From NCBI RefSeq assembly GCF_029541745.1, contig NZ_CP089746.1:6953559-7017558 (forward strand): a stretch of DNA of 64,000 nt, written 5' to 3'. This document shows positions 16,976 to 25,165 of the stretch, piece by piece. A model generated the notes under the pieces. That model did not search any database. It worked only from the letters and a program-made list of their open reading frames with translations, and was not told the origin of the DNA. The stretch comes from Streptomyces sp. LX-29 (lineage in GTDB: Bacteria; Actinomycetota; Actinomycetes; Streptomycetales; Streptomycetaceae). A program made the translations under genes and the position numbers. The stretch's first letter is position 1. Every line of letters begins with the position of its first letter.

Positions 16976-18064
16976 TCACGTCGACGGGCCGGTGAGCCGT
17001 TGCATGACCGTGCTCAGGAACCGCTCGCGCTCCTCGGGGCCGGACCAGGCGTTGTTCAGCCGCAGGTGGATGGCGTTGAGCAACTGGTCGGTGGCGAGGT
17101 CGCCGTCGGCGCCGCGGGTGATGAAGCTCTGGATCAGGTCCTCGTAGCGCCCGTCCTCCGGGGCGATGCGGAGCCGGGCGCGCACGATCCGCTCCAGCTT
17201 CTCCCGCCCGGGCGGCTCCATGTGCAGCCGAATGCAGCGGCGCAGGAAGGGGGGTGGGAAGTCGCGCTCCCCGTTGCTGGTCAGCACCACGACGGGGAAG
17301 GCACGGCAGCGGACCCGGCCCCGTTCGACCCGGACCAGGTCGTCCGGGGAGTCGTCGGTGGCGATGCGCGCGGACGGCTGTCGCACGGCCAGCCGCGCTA
17401 GTTCGGGAATCTCGAACTCGCCCTCCTCGAAGACGGTGAGCAGATCGCCGGGCAGGTCGATGTCGCTCTTGTCGATCTCGTCCACCAGCAGCACCCGCGG
17501 CTGGTCCTGGGCCAGCAGCGCGGTGCCCAGCGGGCCCAGCCGGAGGTACGGGGTGATGGAGGAGGCGTCCGCGGCCCCGGCCCCGCCGTCGGCGGAGCCC
17601 GCGGACGTCTCCGGAGCGGGGTCGGGTGTCGCCCGCCCCGGCCCCCCGGTCCGCATCTGGTGCAGATTGGCGTCCTGGAGCCGGCCGATGGCGTCGTAGT
17701 GGTACAGCCCGTCGCGCAGGGTGGTCCGGCTGGTGATGGGCCAGTGGAGCACCGGGCCCAGCCCGAGGTCGGCGGCGACGCTGTACGCCAACGTGGACTT
17801 GCCCACCCCCGGCTTGCCGGTGACCAGCAGCGGTCGGCGCAGGTACAGCGCGGTGTTGACGGCGTCCTTCTCCGACTCGTCCGGCACATAGCCACGGCCG
17901 CGGGCCTCGGTGCGCTCCCAGGCCGTGCCCTCGTTCCGCGGCGCGGTGTACTCCGGGTCGGGGGTGCCGGCGAACTGCCGCCAGGGCGGCGCCTCCAGAC
18001 CGGTCAGCACGGTCCGCCGTGCCTCCTGGGCGCCCTCGCCGCCGTAGATCCACCAGTCCTTCAC
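16976..18064 (-). CDS. MoxR-type AAA+ ATPase of the vWA-MoxR-VMAP system
   Basis: 362 aa. Walker A GKPGVGKST (83-91), Walker B VLLVDEIDKSD (191-201), sensor 1 in VVVLTSNGERDFPPPFLRRC, and the AAA lid near the C-terminus. About 35 residues of Gly/Ala/Pro-rich insert (140-170) separate the motor strands. MoxR ATPases work as hexameric chaperones on vWA-domain partners; here the vWA-like protein is encoded 76 bp downstream and the VMAP-like protein 47 bp upstream, all on one strand. This order is the known ternary conflict-system arrangement in multicellular actinobacteria. GTG start is preceded by GGGGGC. Confidence 0.85.
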   Translation of the reverse strand: MKDWWIYGGEGAQEARRTVLTGLEAPPWRQFAGTPDPEYTAPRNEGTAWERTEARGRGYVPDESEKDAVNTALYLRRPLLVTGKPGVGKSTLAYSVAADLGLGPVLHWPITSRTTLRDGLYHYDAIGRLQDANLHQMRTGGPGRATPDPAPETSAGSADGGAGAADASSITPYLRLGPLGTALLAQDQPRVLLVDEIDKSDIDLPGDLLTVFEEGEFEIPELARLAVRQPSARIATDDSPDDLVRVERGRVRCRAFPVVVLTSNGERDFPPPFLRRCIRLHMEPPGREKLERIVRARLRIAPEDGRYEDLIQSFITRGADGDLATDQLLNAIHLRLNNAWSGPEERERFLSTVMQRLTGPST

Positions 18065-18111
18065 CGTGCCCCCACCGTGCCCTTCTCCGCTCTTCGCTTT
18101 CGGCTCTCACG

Positions 18112-19458
18112 TCACGACAAGGACCGGCTGAGCGGCCGGCAGTCGGGATCGTCCCACAGAAGGGCCAACGGATGGTGCCAGCCCTGGTCGTCCTCCGCGC
18201 CGTCGGCGTGCTCCAGGCGCAGCTCCCGCAGCAGCTTGGGGAGGCGCCGCACATCGATCCCCGACTCGTCCCCGGTCGCGTCGGGACCGGGTGTCGTCAA
18301 CGCCGCGCTGAGGCCCTCACCCGGTCGGGCCGCCCGGGGCGGGCCGCCGCGCCGCCACACCGCGATCGGCACCCCCGCGTCCAACACCGCGTTCAGGGCG
18401 TCCTGGAGCCGGGTCGCCGACACCTCGGCCAGCACGCAGACCGGCGGTTGGTCGGCCTGCAGCCGGTCCCCGAGCACATGGCTGACCTCGTGGTCCGGCA
18501 GCACATGGACGGCCCGTGGATGGCGGCTGCTCTGTGCCTGGTACCAGCGCCACTTCTGCCGCCACAGCGCCTCGGTCACGCCGTCGCGCTCGTCGGGGCA
18601 GCGGACGGCCACCTGGTAGATCAAGCCGAGGCCGCGGGGCGCGCCGCGGCGTCCGATGGGCATCGGCCAGTTCTCGAAGTCGACGTCGAGCAGCTCGAAC
18701 GGGACGTGGAACTCCACCCGGTCCACCCGGCGGCAGGCCACGGGGTCGGTCTCGCTGAACCGCCGCTCCACCCGGAGCAGTTGGCGGCCGAGCTCGCGGC
18801 GGACCTCGTCCAGTGTCAACGGGGTGGCCTCGGACTCCCACAGCGTCTCGAAGCCGCCCCGATGCAGCCACATCCGCACCCAGTGGCGGTCCTCGGTCTG
18901 GGCGGGTTCCAGCCGTAGATGGAGGACCACCTGACGTTCGGCGGGCGGTGGCGTGGGGAGGGGGCCGACCCTCGTCCGCTCGCAGGTCGCCGCGAGCCAG
19001 CCCGCCAGCTCCGTCGCCCACCCCGGGTCCCGTGTCGCGGCCCGCTCCATCAGATACCGCACGAACGGCACCGCGAGCGGCATGTCGGGGCGCACGCCCT
19101 GACGCGCGTCCAGGTCCTTGACCACCTCGGTCAGGCCGCCCGATGGCAGGCTGTCGCCTACGGGTGGGACGGCCCCGGATATCTCGAAGGCCCAGCGGTA
19201 CGCCTCGTAGGTCCCCTCGGGCAGCGGCCGGTCGCCGAAGAGCGCGCCCAACCGGTCCCAGGCGACCTGGTCCAGGCGGGGTGCGGCCGGCGGCGGGCTC
19301 GCGGGGCCGGCGCCCGACTCCGGCAGGTGCTGGTGGAACTCCTTGATGACGAGGACCCCGGAGTTGGCCACGCCGCCGTTGTCCGCGTGCGCCTCGCCGG
19401 TCTCGGTGGCCTCCGTGGTCTCGGTGATCCCGGTACGCGGTGGCTGTTTCCACCCCAC
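18112..19458 (-). CDS. VMAP-like (vWA-MoxR-associated protein) component
   Basis: About 448 aa from the chosen GTG at 19458 (AGAGG upstream; frame is open further but overlaps the small membrane gene). The N-terminal ~50 residues are Thr/Glu-rich and end in NGGVANSGVLVIKEFHQHL. Then a helical domain (about 75-165: VAWDRLGALFGDRPLPEG, VPFVRYLMERAATRD) and a C-terminal domain resembling VMAP-C (HLRLEPAQTEDRHWVRMWL, FELLDVDFENWPM, and final IAVWRRGGPP ... HHPLALLWDDPDCRPL). In ternary conflict systems such proteins are thought to link the MoxR/vWA pair to the effector. The C-terminal DDPDCRP pattern supports the family call; catalysis is not evident. Confidence 0.7.
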   Translation of the reverse strand: MGWKQPPRTGITETTEATETGEAHADNGGVANSGVLVIKEFHQHLPESGAGPASPPPAAPRLDQVAWDRLGALFGDRPLPEGTYEAYRWAFEISGAVPPVGDSLPSGGLTEVVKDLDARQGVRPDMPLAVPFVRYLMERAATRDPGWATELAGWLAATCERTRVGPLPTPPPAERQVVLHLRLEPAQTEDRHWVRMWLHRGGFETLWESEATPLTLDEVRRELGRQLLRVERRFSETDPVACRRVDRVEFHVPFELLDVDFENWPMPIGRRGAPRGLGLIYQVAVRCPDERDGVTEALWRQKWRWYQAQSSRHPRAVHVLPDHEVSHVLGDRLQADQPPVCVLAEVSATRLQDALNAVLDAGVPIAVWRRGGPPRAARPGEGLSAALTTPGPDATGDESGIDVRRLPKLLRELRLEHADGAEDDQGWHHPLALLWDDPDCRPLSRSLS

Positions 19459-19508
19459 TGTCGTTCCGACCTCTGCTCTCTCTCGCCCGCGATGCCTGTC
19501 GTGTCCGT

Positions 19509-19883
19509 TCAGCCGAGCCGGACGCCCGTGTTGGCATCGCCGCCGTCGCCCTCGGCGTCCCCGGTGTCCTCGGCCGCGGCGTCCGCGGAGGTCGAGGCCG
19601 GCGCGCTGACCCCTGTGTTCGCCGTGCCGCCGTTTCGGGCCGTGGCCCTGCCGGTCCGGGTCGCGCGCACCGTCGGCGGAGCCGGTGGCGGCGGGGGCGG
19701 AGGCGGGGGCTGTCCGGGACCGAGCAGCGCGCAGCCGAGCCCCGCGATGCCCACCACGGCCCCGACCACGCTCGCCACGCCGCTCGCGGTGTCGAGATCC
19801 ACCCACACCCACGCCGCGACCATCCCCAGCACCAGGAGGGCGGAGACGATGACTAACGCGGTCTTCTTCCAGCCGTGCAGCAT
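19509..19883 (-). CDS. small membrane protein with Pro tract, first gene of the conflict operon
   Basis: About 124 aa from ATG 19883 (a GTG at 19898 is in frame). Two hydrophobic helices (KTALVIVSALLVLGMVAAW and ASVVGAVVGIAGLGCALLG) are followed by a run of about nine prolines and a cytoplasmic tail rich in Thr/Ala/Gly. The tail contains GGTANTGV and DANTGV motifs echoing the NSGV motif at the start of the VMAP-like protein. It lies 50 bp upstream of that gene in the same orientation. It may tether the complex at the membrane. No family recognised. Confidence 0.6.
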   Translation of the reverse strand: MLHGWKKTALVIVSALLVLGMVAAWVWVDLDTASGVASVVGAVVGIAGLGCALLGPGQPPPPPPPPPAPPTVRATRTGRATARNGGTANTGVSAPASTSADAAAEDTGDAEGDGGDANTGVRLG

Positions 19884-20004
19884 CCCGACATCATCCACCC
19901 CTCGGGCGACGGCTGTCAGCCGGATGGCGCCGGTGGCGGCGCCGCCCCGCGAAGGGGGCCGCGCACGAGGGCCGCCGCTGGTGCGAACGCCCTTCCGGGT
20001 TTAG

Positions 20005-20029
20005 GTTGTTCTAGTGTTATGCGAACAAC
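20005..20029. promoter_or_regulatory. GntR (YtrA-type) operator
   Basis: Perfect inverted repeat GTTGTTC-N11-GAACAAC, 17 bp upstream of the ATG at 20047. The second gene of the transcript encodes a short YtrA-type GntR repressor, so autoregulation is likely. Confidence 0.6.
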
Positions 20030-20046
20030 TGGAGGGGGCTGATCCC

Positions 20047-21036
20047 ATGTTCCGTAGGCACGAGGGTCCGTCCGGCCATCGCCGGACCGCCGTGGTGACG
20101 CTGGCGTTCGGGCTCGCCGCGGCCGCCGTGTCGCTGGGCTGCGCCGGGCTGTGGGACCGGCTGCCCGATCGCCTCGCCACCCACTTCGGCGCCGGCGGCG
20201 CCGCGGACGGCTTCACCGCGCGCGGCGACTTCCTCGGCGTCGCGCTGGGCGTGCTGCTGGGCCTCGGGGCGCTCTTCGGCACCCTCACCCACCTCGGCCG
20301 CGAGGCGCCCGGCGCGCAGCGCGCGCTGACCGCCGCCGGGTGCGCGGTCGCGGCGCTGCTGGGCGCCGCCTTCGGTGTCACTCTGTGGGCCAACGCGGGG
20401 GCCGACGAGGCGGGGGCCGTCACCCTGGCCGGTGGTCAGCTGGCCCTGGTGTGCGCCGCGACCGCCGCCCTGGGCGGGCTGGGCTGGCTGCTGGCGGGGC
20501 CCGGAGCGCCGCCGCCCGTCACCCGGCGGACGCCGGTTCCGACGGCGCCCCGACTGGAGTTGGCCGACGGCGAGCGGGCCAGCTGGACCCACACCGCGGG
20601 CTCCCGCCCGATCGCGTACGTCGGACTGGCCCTCGCGGTGGCCGGGGTGGTCGCGGGCGTCACCGTCGGCTGGGGGTCGGGCATCGGCCTGCTGGCGGGC
20701 GGCGTTCCGCTGGCGCTGCTGACCGGCGCGCGGGTCACCGTGGACCGGCGGGGCCTCACCGTCGCCCCGCTGCTGCTGCCGCGCCCCCGGCTGATCGTGC
20801 CCCTGGACCGCATCGAGGAGGCGACCGAGCGCGAGGTGAACGCGCTGCGGGACTTCGCCGGCTGGGGCTACCGGGCGCACTCCGGCGCGAGCGGGGTGAT
20901 CCTGCGGTCCGGCGGCGCTCTCTCGGCGCGGCTGAGCCACGGCAGCGAGTTCGTCGTCACCGTGGACGACGCCCGCACCGCCGCCGCCCTCCTCAACGCG
21001 TTGGTCGTCCGCGAGCGCACCGCTCCGGGGGCCTGA
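20047..21036 (+). CDS. DUF1648-like integral membrane protein
   Basis: 329 aa from ATG 20047, preceded by GGAGGG; an upstream in-frame start at 20014 lies inside the operator and is rejected. About five to six membrane segments. The first loop, WDRLPDRLATHFGAGGAADGF, is the DUF1648 hallmark (LPxxxxxHFxxxGxxD). The C-terminal ~110 residues form a soluble PH-like region (RVTVDRRGLTVAPL, LIVPLDRIEEATE). Such genes are commonly cotranscribed with a YtrA-type GntR regulator, as here, with 1 bp between stop and next start. Biochemical function is unknown. Confidence 0.8.
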   Translation: MFRRHEGPSGHRRTAVVTLAFGLAAAAVSLGCAGLWDRLPDRLATHFGAGGAADGFTARGDFLGVALGVLLGLGALFGTLTHLGREAPGAQRALTAAGCAVAALLGAAFGVTLWANAGADEAGAVTLAGGQLALVCAATAALGGLGWLLAGPGAPPPVTRRTPVPTAPRLELADGERASWTHTAGSRPIAYVGLALAVAGVVAGVTVGWGSGIGLLAGGVPLALLTGARVTVDRRGLTVAPLLLPRPRLIVPLDRIEEATEREVNALRDFAGWGYRAHSGASGVILRSGGALSARLSHGSEFVVTVDDARTAAALLNALVVRERTAPGA

Positions 21037-21037
21037 C

Positions 21038-21421
21038 GTGCTCTTCCGCCTCGACCCCGGATCGCCGCTCCCGCTCGGTGACCAGATCGCCGGCTGTGTG
21101 CGTCAGGCCATCGCCGACGGCGAGGTCCGCGGCGGCGAACGGCTGCCGCCCGCCCGGCAGCTCGCCGAGTCGCTCGACGTCAACGTCCACACCGTGCTGC
21201 GCGGCTACCAACGGCTGCGCGAGGAGGGCCTGATCGATCTGCGTCGGGGGCGCGGGGCCGTCGTCACCGACGCCCGGCCCGCCGGTCGTGCCCGACTGCT
21301 CCAGCAGATCCGCGAACTCGTCACCCTCTCCCAGAGCCTCGGCCTGAGCGGGGAGGAGGTACTCACCCTGGTGCGGGCGTCCCTGGGGCCGGAGGGCGGT
21401 GATCGCGCAGGAGCCGGGTGA
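21038..21421 (+). CDS. GntR-family regulator, YtrA subfamily
   Basis: 127 aa. The N-terminal winged helix (about 10-75) shows PLPLGDQIAGCVRQAIADGEVRGGERLPPARQLAESLDVNVHTVLRGYQ, split here into typical GntR elements: QIxxxI, GERLPPxRxLAxxLxVNxxTV. The effector domain is only a short helical tail (about 80-120), the mark of YtrA-type members that dimerise without a ligand domain. It is coupled to the membrane protein gene and probably binds the repeat at 20005-20029. Its last 59 bp overlap the 3' end of the convergent cynR gene. Confidence 0.85.
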   Translation: MLFRLDPGSPLPLGDQIAGCVRQAIADGEVRGGERLPPARQLAESLDVNVHTVLRGYQRLREEGLIDLRRGRGAVVTDARPAGRARLLQQIRELVTLSQSLGLSGEEVLTLVRASLGPEGGDRAGAG

Positions 21422-22274
21422 AGGCGCGGGTGGCGGCGGAGGTGTACGCGGACTCCCGGCGCAGCAGGGTGACGGTGCGCGGCGGCAGCGGCGGATCCGG
21501 GGCGAGGGGGTGGAGCCGGGGGTCGTCGTGGGCGATGGCGTCGGGGAGGACGGTGGCCAGGTCGGTGCGCCGCACGAGCTCGATGAGGGCGCTGACGGAG
21601 TTGGCCTCCACGGCGATGCGCGGCCGGACCCGGTGCGCGGCGAGATAGGCGTCCACATGGCCGCGCGTGGCGAAGTCCCCGCTGAGCAGAGCCAGATCGA
21701 CGGTGGCGAGCTCGTCGACCGGCAGCGGCCCGGCGCGGCCGACGCGGGGATGCCCGGCGCCGACGACGAGGCTGAGGGTCTCGGTGAACAGCGCGGTGGC
21801 GGCCACGCCCGACAGATGGGGCCCGCCGAAGGCGATGCCCAGGTCCAACTCGTCCGCCAGCAGGCCGGACTCGATGTGATCCTGCGTCATCTCCCGTATC
21901 TCCAGCGAGATTCCCGGATGGCGGGAGTGGAAGTCGGCGGCGAGCGGGCCGAGCAGGTAGGGCGTGAAGGTGGGCGTCATGGCGAGCCGCAGGGTGCCGC
22001 GTGACAGGTCGGTGACGTCGAGGACCGCGCGCTCCGCGGCCGCCAGGTCCTGGAGCGCACGGCGGGCGTAGCGGACGTACGCCTCCCCGGCGTCGGTCAG
22101 TCGCACGGTGCGGCCGGTGCGATCGAGCAGCTGCGTCCGCACGGCCCGCTCCAACTGCTTCACCTGCTGCGACAGCGTGGGCTGGGAGATGTGCAGGGCC
22201 TCGGCGGCACGGGTGAAGCTCGCGTGCTCGGCCACGGCGAGCAGATAGCGGAGATGACGCAGTTCCACGGCCAC
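21363..22274 (-). CDS. cynR: LysR-family regulator of the cyanate operon
   Basis: 303 aa. The N-terminal HTH (1-60) contains LRHLRYLLAVAEHASFTRAA and HISQPTLSQQVKQLE. The remainder is a two-lobed effector domain (about 90-295). It closely follows the CynR/CbbR layout, and it is divergently placed from carbonic anhydrase and cyanase genes, the arrangement of cyn operons, where CynR activates transcription with cyanate. Inverted TATAGA/TCTATA repeats lie at 22284-22333. Its 3' end overlaps the GntR gene by 59 bp (convergent). Confidence 0.85.
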   Translation of the reverse strand: MAVELRHLRYLLAVAEHASFTRAAEALHISQPTLSQQVKQLERAVRTQLLDRTGRTVRLTDAGEAYVRYARRALQDLAAAERAVLDVTDLSRGTLRLAMTPTFTPYLLGPLAADFHSRHPGISLEIREMTQDHIESGLLADELDLGIAFGGPHLSGVAATALFTETLSLVVGAGHPRVGRAGPLPVDELATVDLALLSGDFATRGHVDAYLAAHRVRPRIAVEANSVSALIELVRRTDLATVLPDAIAHDDPRLHPLAPDPPLPPRTVTLLRRESAYTSAATRAFTRLLRDHRPPAPGTPAPG

Positions 22275-22283
22275 GGGGCCAAG

Positions 22284-22333
22284 TATAGATCGGGTCTATA
22301 GCAGTCATGACTACTGCGACTTGGACGCTATAG
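22284..22333. promoter_or_regulatory. CynR operator region with three CTATA half-sites
   Basis: TATAGA-TCGGG-TCTATA (22284-22300) is a perfect inverted repeat of the LysR T-N11-A kind, directly upstream of cynR. A CTATAGC at 22296-22302 is mirrored by GCTATAG at 22327-22333, and GCAGT/ACTGC arms lie between. The region serves divergent promoters of cynR and the carbonic anhydrase gene. Confidence 0.65.
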
Positions 22334-22396
22334 GTGCAGGTGGCGCAGGGTGGAGGGGCCGGCTTCCCGCCGGTCCGACCACCCAGGGAAGTGACC

Positions 22397-23011
22397 ATGA
22401 GCATCCAGGACCTGACCGAGGGGGCCCAGCGCTTCCGCCGGCATGTCGTCTCCGCCCGGGCGGGGCGCTACGAGCGGCTCGCCACCACCCATCGGCCCAC
22501 GGCGCTGTTCATCGGCTGCTCGGACGCCCGTGTCGTCCCGGAGCTGATCACACAGCGCGAACCGGGCGAGCTGTTCGTCATCCGTACGGCCGGGAACCTC
22601 GTCCCCCGGTACGCGGGCGCCGACGGGGCGGTGACGGGAGACGGCGGGGTGGCGGCGAGCGTCGAGTACGCCGTCGCCGTCCTCGGCGTCACCGACATCG
22701 TGGTCTGCGGGCACTCCGGGTGCGGCGCCATGACCGCCCTGGCCGAGGCGCACGACCTCACCGCGCTGCCCGCCGTCGCCGGCTGGCTGCGCCACGCGGC
22801 CGCCGCCCGGCGCGAGGCGGTCACGGTCGCCGCGCTCGTCCGCGAGAACGTCCGCGCCCAGCTCGCCCACCTCGCCACCCACCCGGCCGTGACCGACGCC
22901 CTGGCGCGAGGCGCGCTCGCGCTGCACGGCTGGGTCTATGACATCGCCACCGGCGACATCGACCGACTCGACCCGTCCAGCGGCGAGTTCATCCCCCTCG
23001 CGGCGGACTGA
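22397..23011 (+). CDS. cynT: beta-class carbonic anhydrase of the cyanate operon
   Basis: 204 aa from ATG 22397 with AGGGAAG upstream. Zinc ligands and dyad are all present: Cys41-Asp43-Arg45 in GCSDARV and His106-Cys109 in CGHSGCGAM. Beta carbonic anhydrases hydrate CO2 to bicarbonate. In cyn operons the enzyme keeps bicarbonate available for cyanase, which consumes it and releases CO2. It lies 69 bp upstream of cynS on the same strand and diverges from cynR. Confidence 0.9.
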   Translation: MSIQDLTEGAQRFRRHVVSARAGRYERLATTHRPTALFIGCSDARVVPELITQREPGELFVIRTAGNLVPRYAGADGAVTGDGGVAASVEYAVAVLGVTDIVVCGHSGCGAMTALAEAHDLTALPAVAGWLRHAAAARREAVTVAALVRENVRAQLAHLATHPAVTDALARGALALHGWVYDIATGDIDRLDPSSGEFIPLAAD

Positions 23012-23080
23012 ACCGCGGGCGCGCCGCGCGTCGACACCTCCGATCCCCTTCCGTTCCCACACTCCGAGGAGAGACCACCC

Positions 23081-23551
23081 ATGCCGCACGCAGAGATCGA
23101 CCCGCAGGCCCGTCGCGACCTGGCCGTCGCCGCCGTCGAGGCCAAGCGACGCAGGGACCTCAGCTGGCAGCAGCTGGCCGACGCCGCCGGCCTGTCGCCC
23201 GCCTTCGTCACCGCCGCCGTGCTGGGGCAGCACGCCCTGCCCGCCGACGCCGCCACGGCCGTGGCGGAACTCCTGGGCCTGGACGAGGACGCGGCCCTGC
23301 TGTTGCAGACCATCCCCACGCGCGGCACCCTGCCGGGCACGGCACCCACGGACCCGACCGTCTACCGCTTCCACGAGATGCTCCAGGTCTACGGAACGAC
23401 CCTGAAGGCCCTGATCCACGAGCAGTTCGGGGACGGCATCATCAGCGCCATCAACTTCCGGCTCGACGTACGGAAGGTCGACGACCCGGAGGGCGGCTCA
23501 CGCGCGATCATCACCCTCGACGGCAAGTACCTGCCGACCAGGCCCTTCTGA
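23081..23551 (+). CDS. cynS: cyanate hydratase (cyanase)
   Basis: 156 aa, the same length as the E. coli enzyme. The catalytic residues fall at the same numbers: Arg96 and Glu99 in VYRFHEM and Ser122 in GIISAINF. The N-terminal ~75 residues are the helical DNA-binding-like domain; the C-terminal part forms the decamer interface. It converts cyanate and bicarbonate to ammonia and CO2, giving detoxification and nitrogen supply. GGAGAGACC precedes the ATG. It is followed by a strong hairpin at 23601. Confidence 0.95.
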   Translation: MPHAEIDPQARRDLAVAAVEAKRRRDLSWQQLADAAGLSPAFVTAAVLGQHALPADAATAVAELLGLDEDAALLLQTIPTRGTLPGTAPTDPTVYRFHEMLQVYGTTLKALIHEQFGDGIISAINFRLDVRKVDDPEGGSRAIITLDGKYLPTRPF

Positions 23552-23600
23552 CCGTCGGGCCGAGCCGTCGCGACGCCCTCTGCTCCCACCCGATCGCGAT

Positions 23601-23635
23601 CGGCCGGGCGTGGGCGCCGTGCCCGCGCCCGGCCG
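23601..23635. terminator. terminator after cynS
   Basis: A 15-bp stem CGGCCGGGCGTGGGC / GCCCGCGCCCGGCCG (one G-T-type mismatch) with a 5-nt loop lies 50 bp after the cyanase stop. Confidence 0.6.
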
Positions 23636-23659
23636 ACCACCGGCCCCGGCGGCCGCCGG

Positions 23660-23686
23660 TGTCACATCGACGCCCTCCGATCCGTC
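23660..23686 (+). promoter_or_regulatory. ECF41-type autoregulatory promoter
   Basis: TGTCACA (23660-23666), exactly 16 bp, then CGTC (23683-23686), 43 bp before the sigma gene start. TGTCACA-N16-CGTC is the described ECF41 promoter signature, so the downstream sigma factor probably transcribes its own gene. Confidence 0.75.
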
Positions 23687-23729
23687 ATCCCGATGAAGGC
23701 ACGACGAGTGACGGCAAGGGGAACGACAG

Positions 23730-24635
23730 ATGGCACCGGTGGACGACGGCGGGTACGGGGACGACACCGCGTTCCTGGCGGAGCGCTTCGAGGCGCACCG
23801 CGACCATCTGCGGGCGGTGGCCTACCGCATGCTGGGTTCGCTCAGCGAGGCGGAGGACGCCGTGCAGGAGGCGTGGTTGAAGGTCGGCCGCTCCGACACC
23901 GACGCGGTGCGGAACCTGGGGGGCTGGCTGACCACGATCGTGGGCCGGGTGTGCCTGGACATGCTGCGCTCGCGCACCGCGCGGCGCGAGGAGCCGCTGG
24001 GGGTCCACCTGCCCGACCCGGTGGTCGGAAGCGTCGACGGCACCGGCCCCGAGCAGGAGGCGCTGCTGGCCGACTCGGTGGGGCTGGCCCTGCTGGTGGT
24101 CCTGGAGACGCTGGCCCCCGCCGAGCGGCTCGCGTTCGTGCTGCACGACCTGTTCGGTGTTCCCTTCGACGAGATCGCCGCCATCGTCGGCCGCAACCCC
24201 GCCGCCGCCCGCCAGCTCGCCAGTCGGGCCCGCCGCCGGGTCCGCGGCGCCACCCCGGTCCCGGACGCCGACCTCGCGCTCCAGCGCGAGGTCGTGGAGG
24301 CGTTCCTCAGGGCCGCGCGGAGCGGCGACTTCGACGCGTTGGTGGAGGTCCTCGACCCGGACGTGGTGGCGCGTTCCGACGGTGGGGCCCAGCGCCCCGG
24401 CGTGGTGCTGCACGGCGCGGCCGCCGTGGCCGGCCAGGCGATCACCTTCGCCCGCTTCGCGTCGTCGGCACGGCTCGTCCTCGTCAACGGCGCGGTCGGC
24501 GTCGTGGCGACCGCCGAAGGCCGGCCGATGTCCGTCATGGCGTTCACCGTCTCGGGCGGCAGGGTCGCGTCCCTCGACATCCTCACCGACCCCGAGCGCC
24601 TCGACCGGCTCGACCTGGCGGTCCTGGACGGCTGA
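23730..24635 (+). CDS. ECF41-family RNA polymerase sigma factor (SigJ-like)
   Basis: 301 aa. Region 2 (about 15-85: HRDHLRAVAYRMLGSLSEAEDAVQEAWL) and region 4 (about 120-180: LAPAERLAFVLHDLFGVPFDEIAAIVGRNPAAARQLASRA) are followed by a SnoaL-like C-terminal domain (about 190-295). The domain carries the group's SDGGAQRP (DGGGK-like) and DPERLDRL (NPDKL-like) motifs. In ECF41 sigmas this extension replaces an anti-sigma factor and modulates activity. The perfect ECF41 promoter upstream supports the group assignment. The usual partner gene (carboxymuconolactone decarboxylase or oxidoreductase) is not adjacent. Confidence 0.88.
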   Translation: MAPVDDGGYGDDTAFLAERFEAHRDHLRAVAYRMLGSLSEAEDAVQEAWLKVGRSDTDAVRNLGGWLTTIVGRVCLDMLRSRTARREEPLGVHLPDPVVGSVDGTGPEQEALLADSVGLALLVVLETLAPAERLAFVLHDLFGVPFDEIAAIVGRNPAAARQLASRARRRVRGATPVPDADLALQREVVEAFLRAARSGDFDALVEVLDPDVVARSDGGAQRPGVVLHGAAAVAGQAITFARFASSARLVLVNGAVGVVATAEGRPMSVMAFTVSGGRVASLDILTDPERLDRLDLAVLDG

Positions 24636-24738
24636 CCGCGGCGGGGCACGGCCGGCCGCGGTGGGCCGTCACCGGTCGCCGGGACGCCCGAGGGGTGCGT
24701 GGCGGACGGCGACCGGTCGGCACGGCGGTCCGGCGACG

Positions 24739-25155
24739 CTACGCCTGGCGAGCCTGGGTGAACCGCAGCATGTTCCCGGCGGGGTCGCGGAAGGCGCAGT
24801 CGCGGACCCCGTACGGCTGGTCGATCGGCTCCTGGAGCACCTCGCCGCCGGCGGCCCGGATGCGTTCGAAGGTGGCGTCGCAGTCGTCGGTCGCGAAGAT
24901 CACCCCGCGCAGCATGCCCTTGGCCAGGAGTTCGGTCATGGCCTGGCGGTCGGCGGGGGAGGCATTCGGGTCGGCGGCCGGCGGTTCCAGCACGATGTTC
25001 ACGTCCGGCTGGGACGGGGCGCCGACGGTCACCCAGCGCATCCCCTCGAAGCCGACGTCGTTGCGGACCTCCAGGCCCAACACATCGCGGTAGAAGGCGA
25101 GCGCCTTGTCGTGGTCGTCGACGGCGACGAAGCACTGGGAGAGAGTGATGTTCAT
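24739..25155 (-). CDS. VOC-superfamily (glyoxalase/bleomycin-resistance-like) protein
   Basis: 138 aa from ATG 25155; an upstream start at 25197 would overlap the AraC gene. Paired beta-alpha-beta-beta-beta modules are visible: SQCFVAVDDHDKALAFYRDVLGLEV and the second half VIFATDDCDATFERIRAAGGEV ... FRDPAGNMLRFTQ, each shown here only in part by motif FYRDVLGLEV and DPAGNMLRF. VOC proteins include metal-dependent isomerases and dioxygenases and drug-binding proteins; the substrate is unknown. It follows an AraC-type regulator by 10 bp, a common Streptomyces pair, so the two are likely one transcript. Confidence 0.8.
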   Translation of the reverse strand: MNITLSQCFVAVDDHDKALAFYRDVLGLEVRNDVGFEGMRWVTVGAPSQPDVNIVLEPPAADPNASPADRQAMTELLAKGMLRGVIFATDDCDATFERIRAAGGEVLQEPIDQPYGVRDCAFRDPAGNMLRFTQARQA

Positions 25156-25165
25156 GGGATTCACG

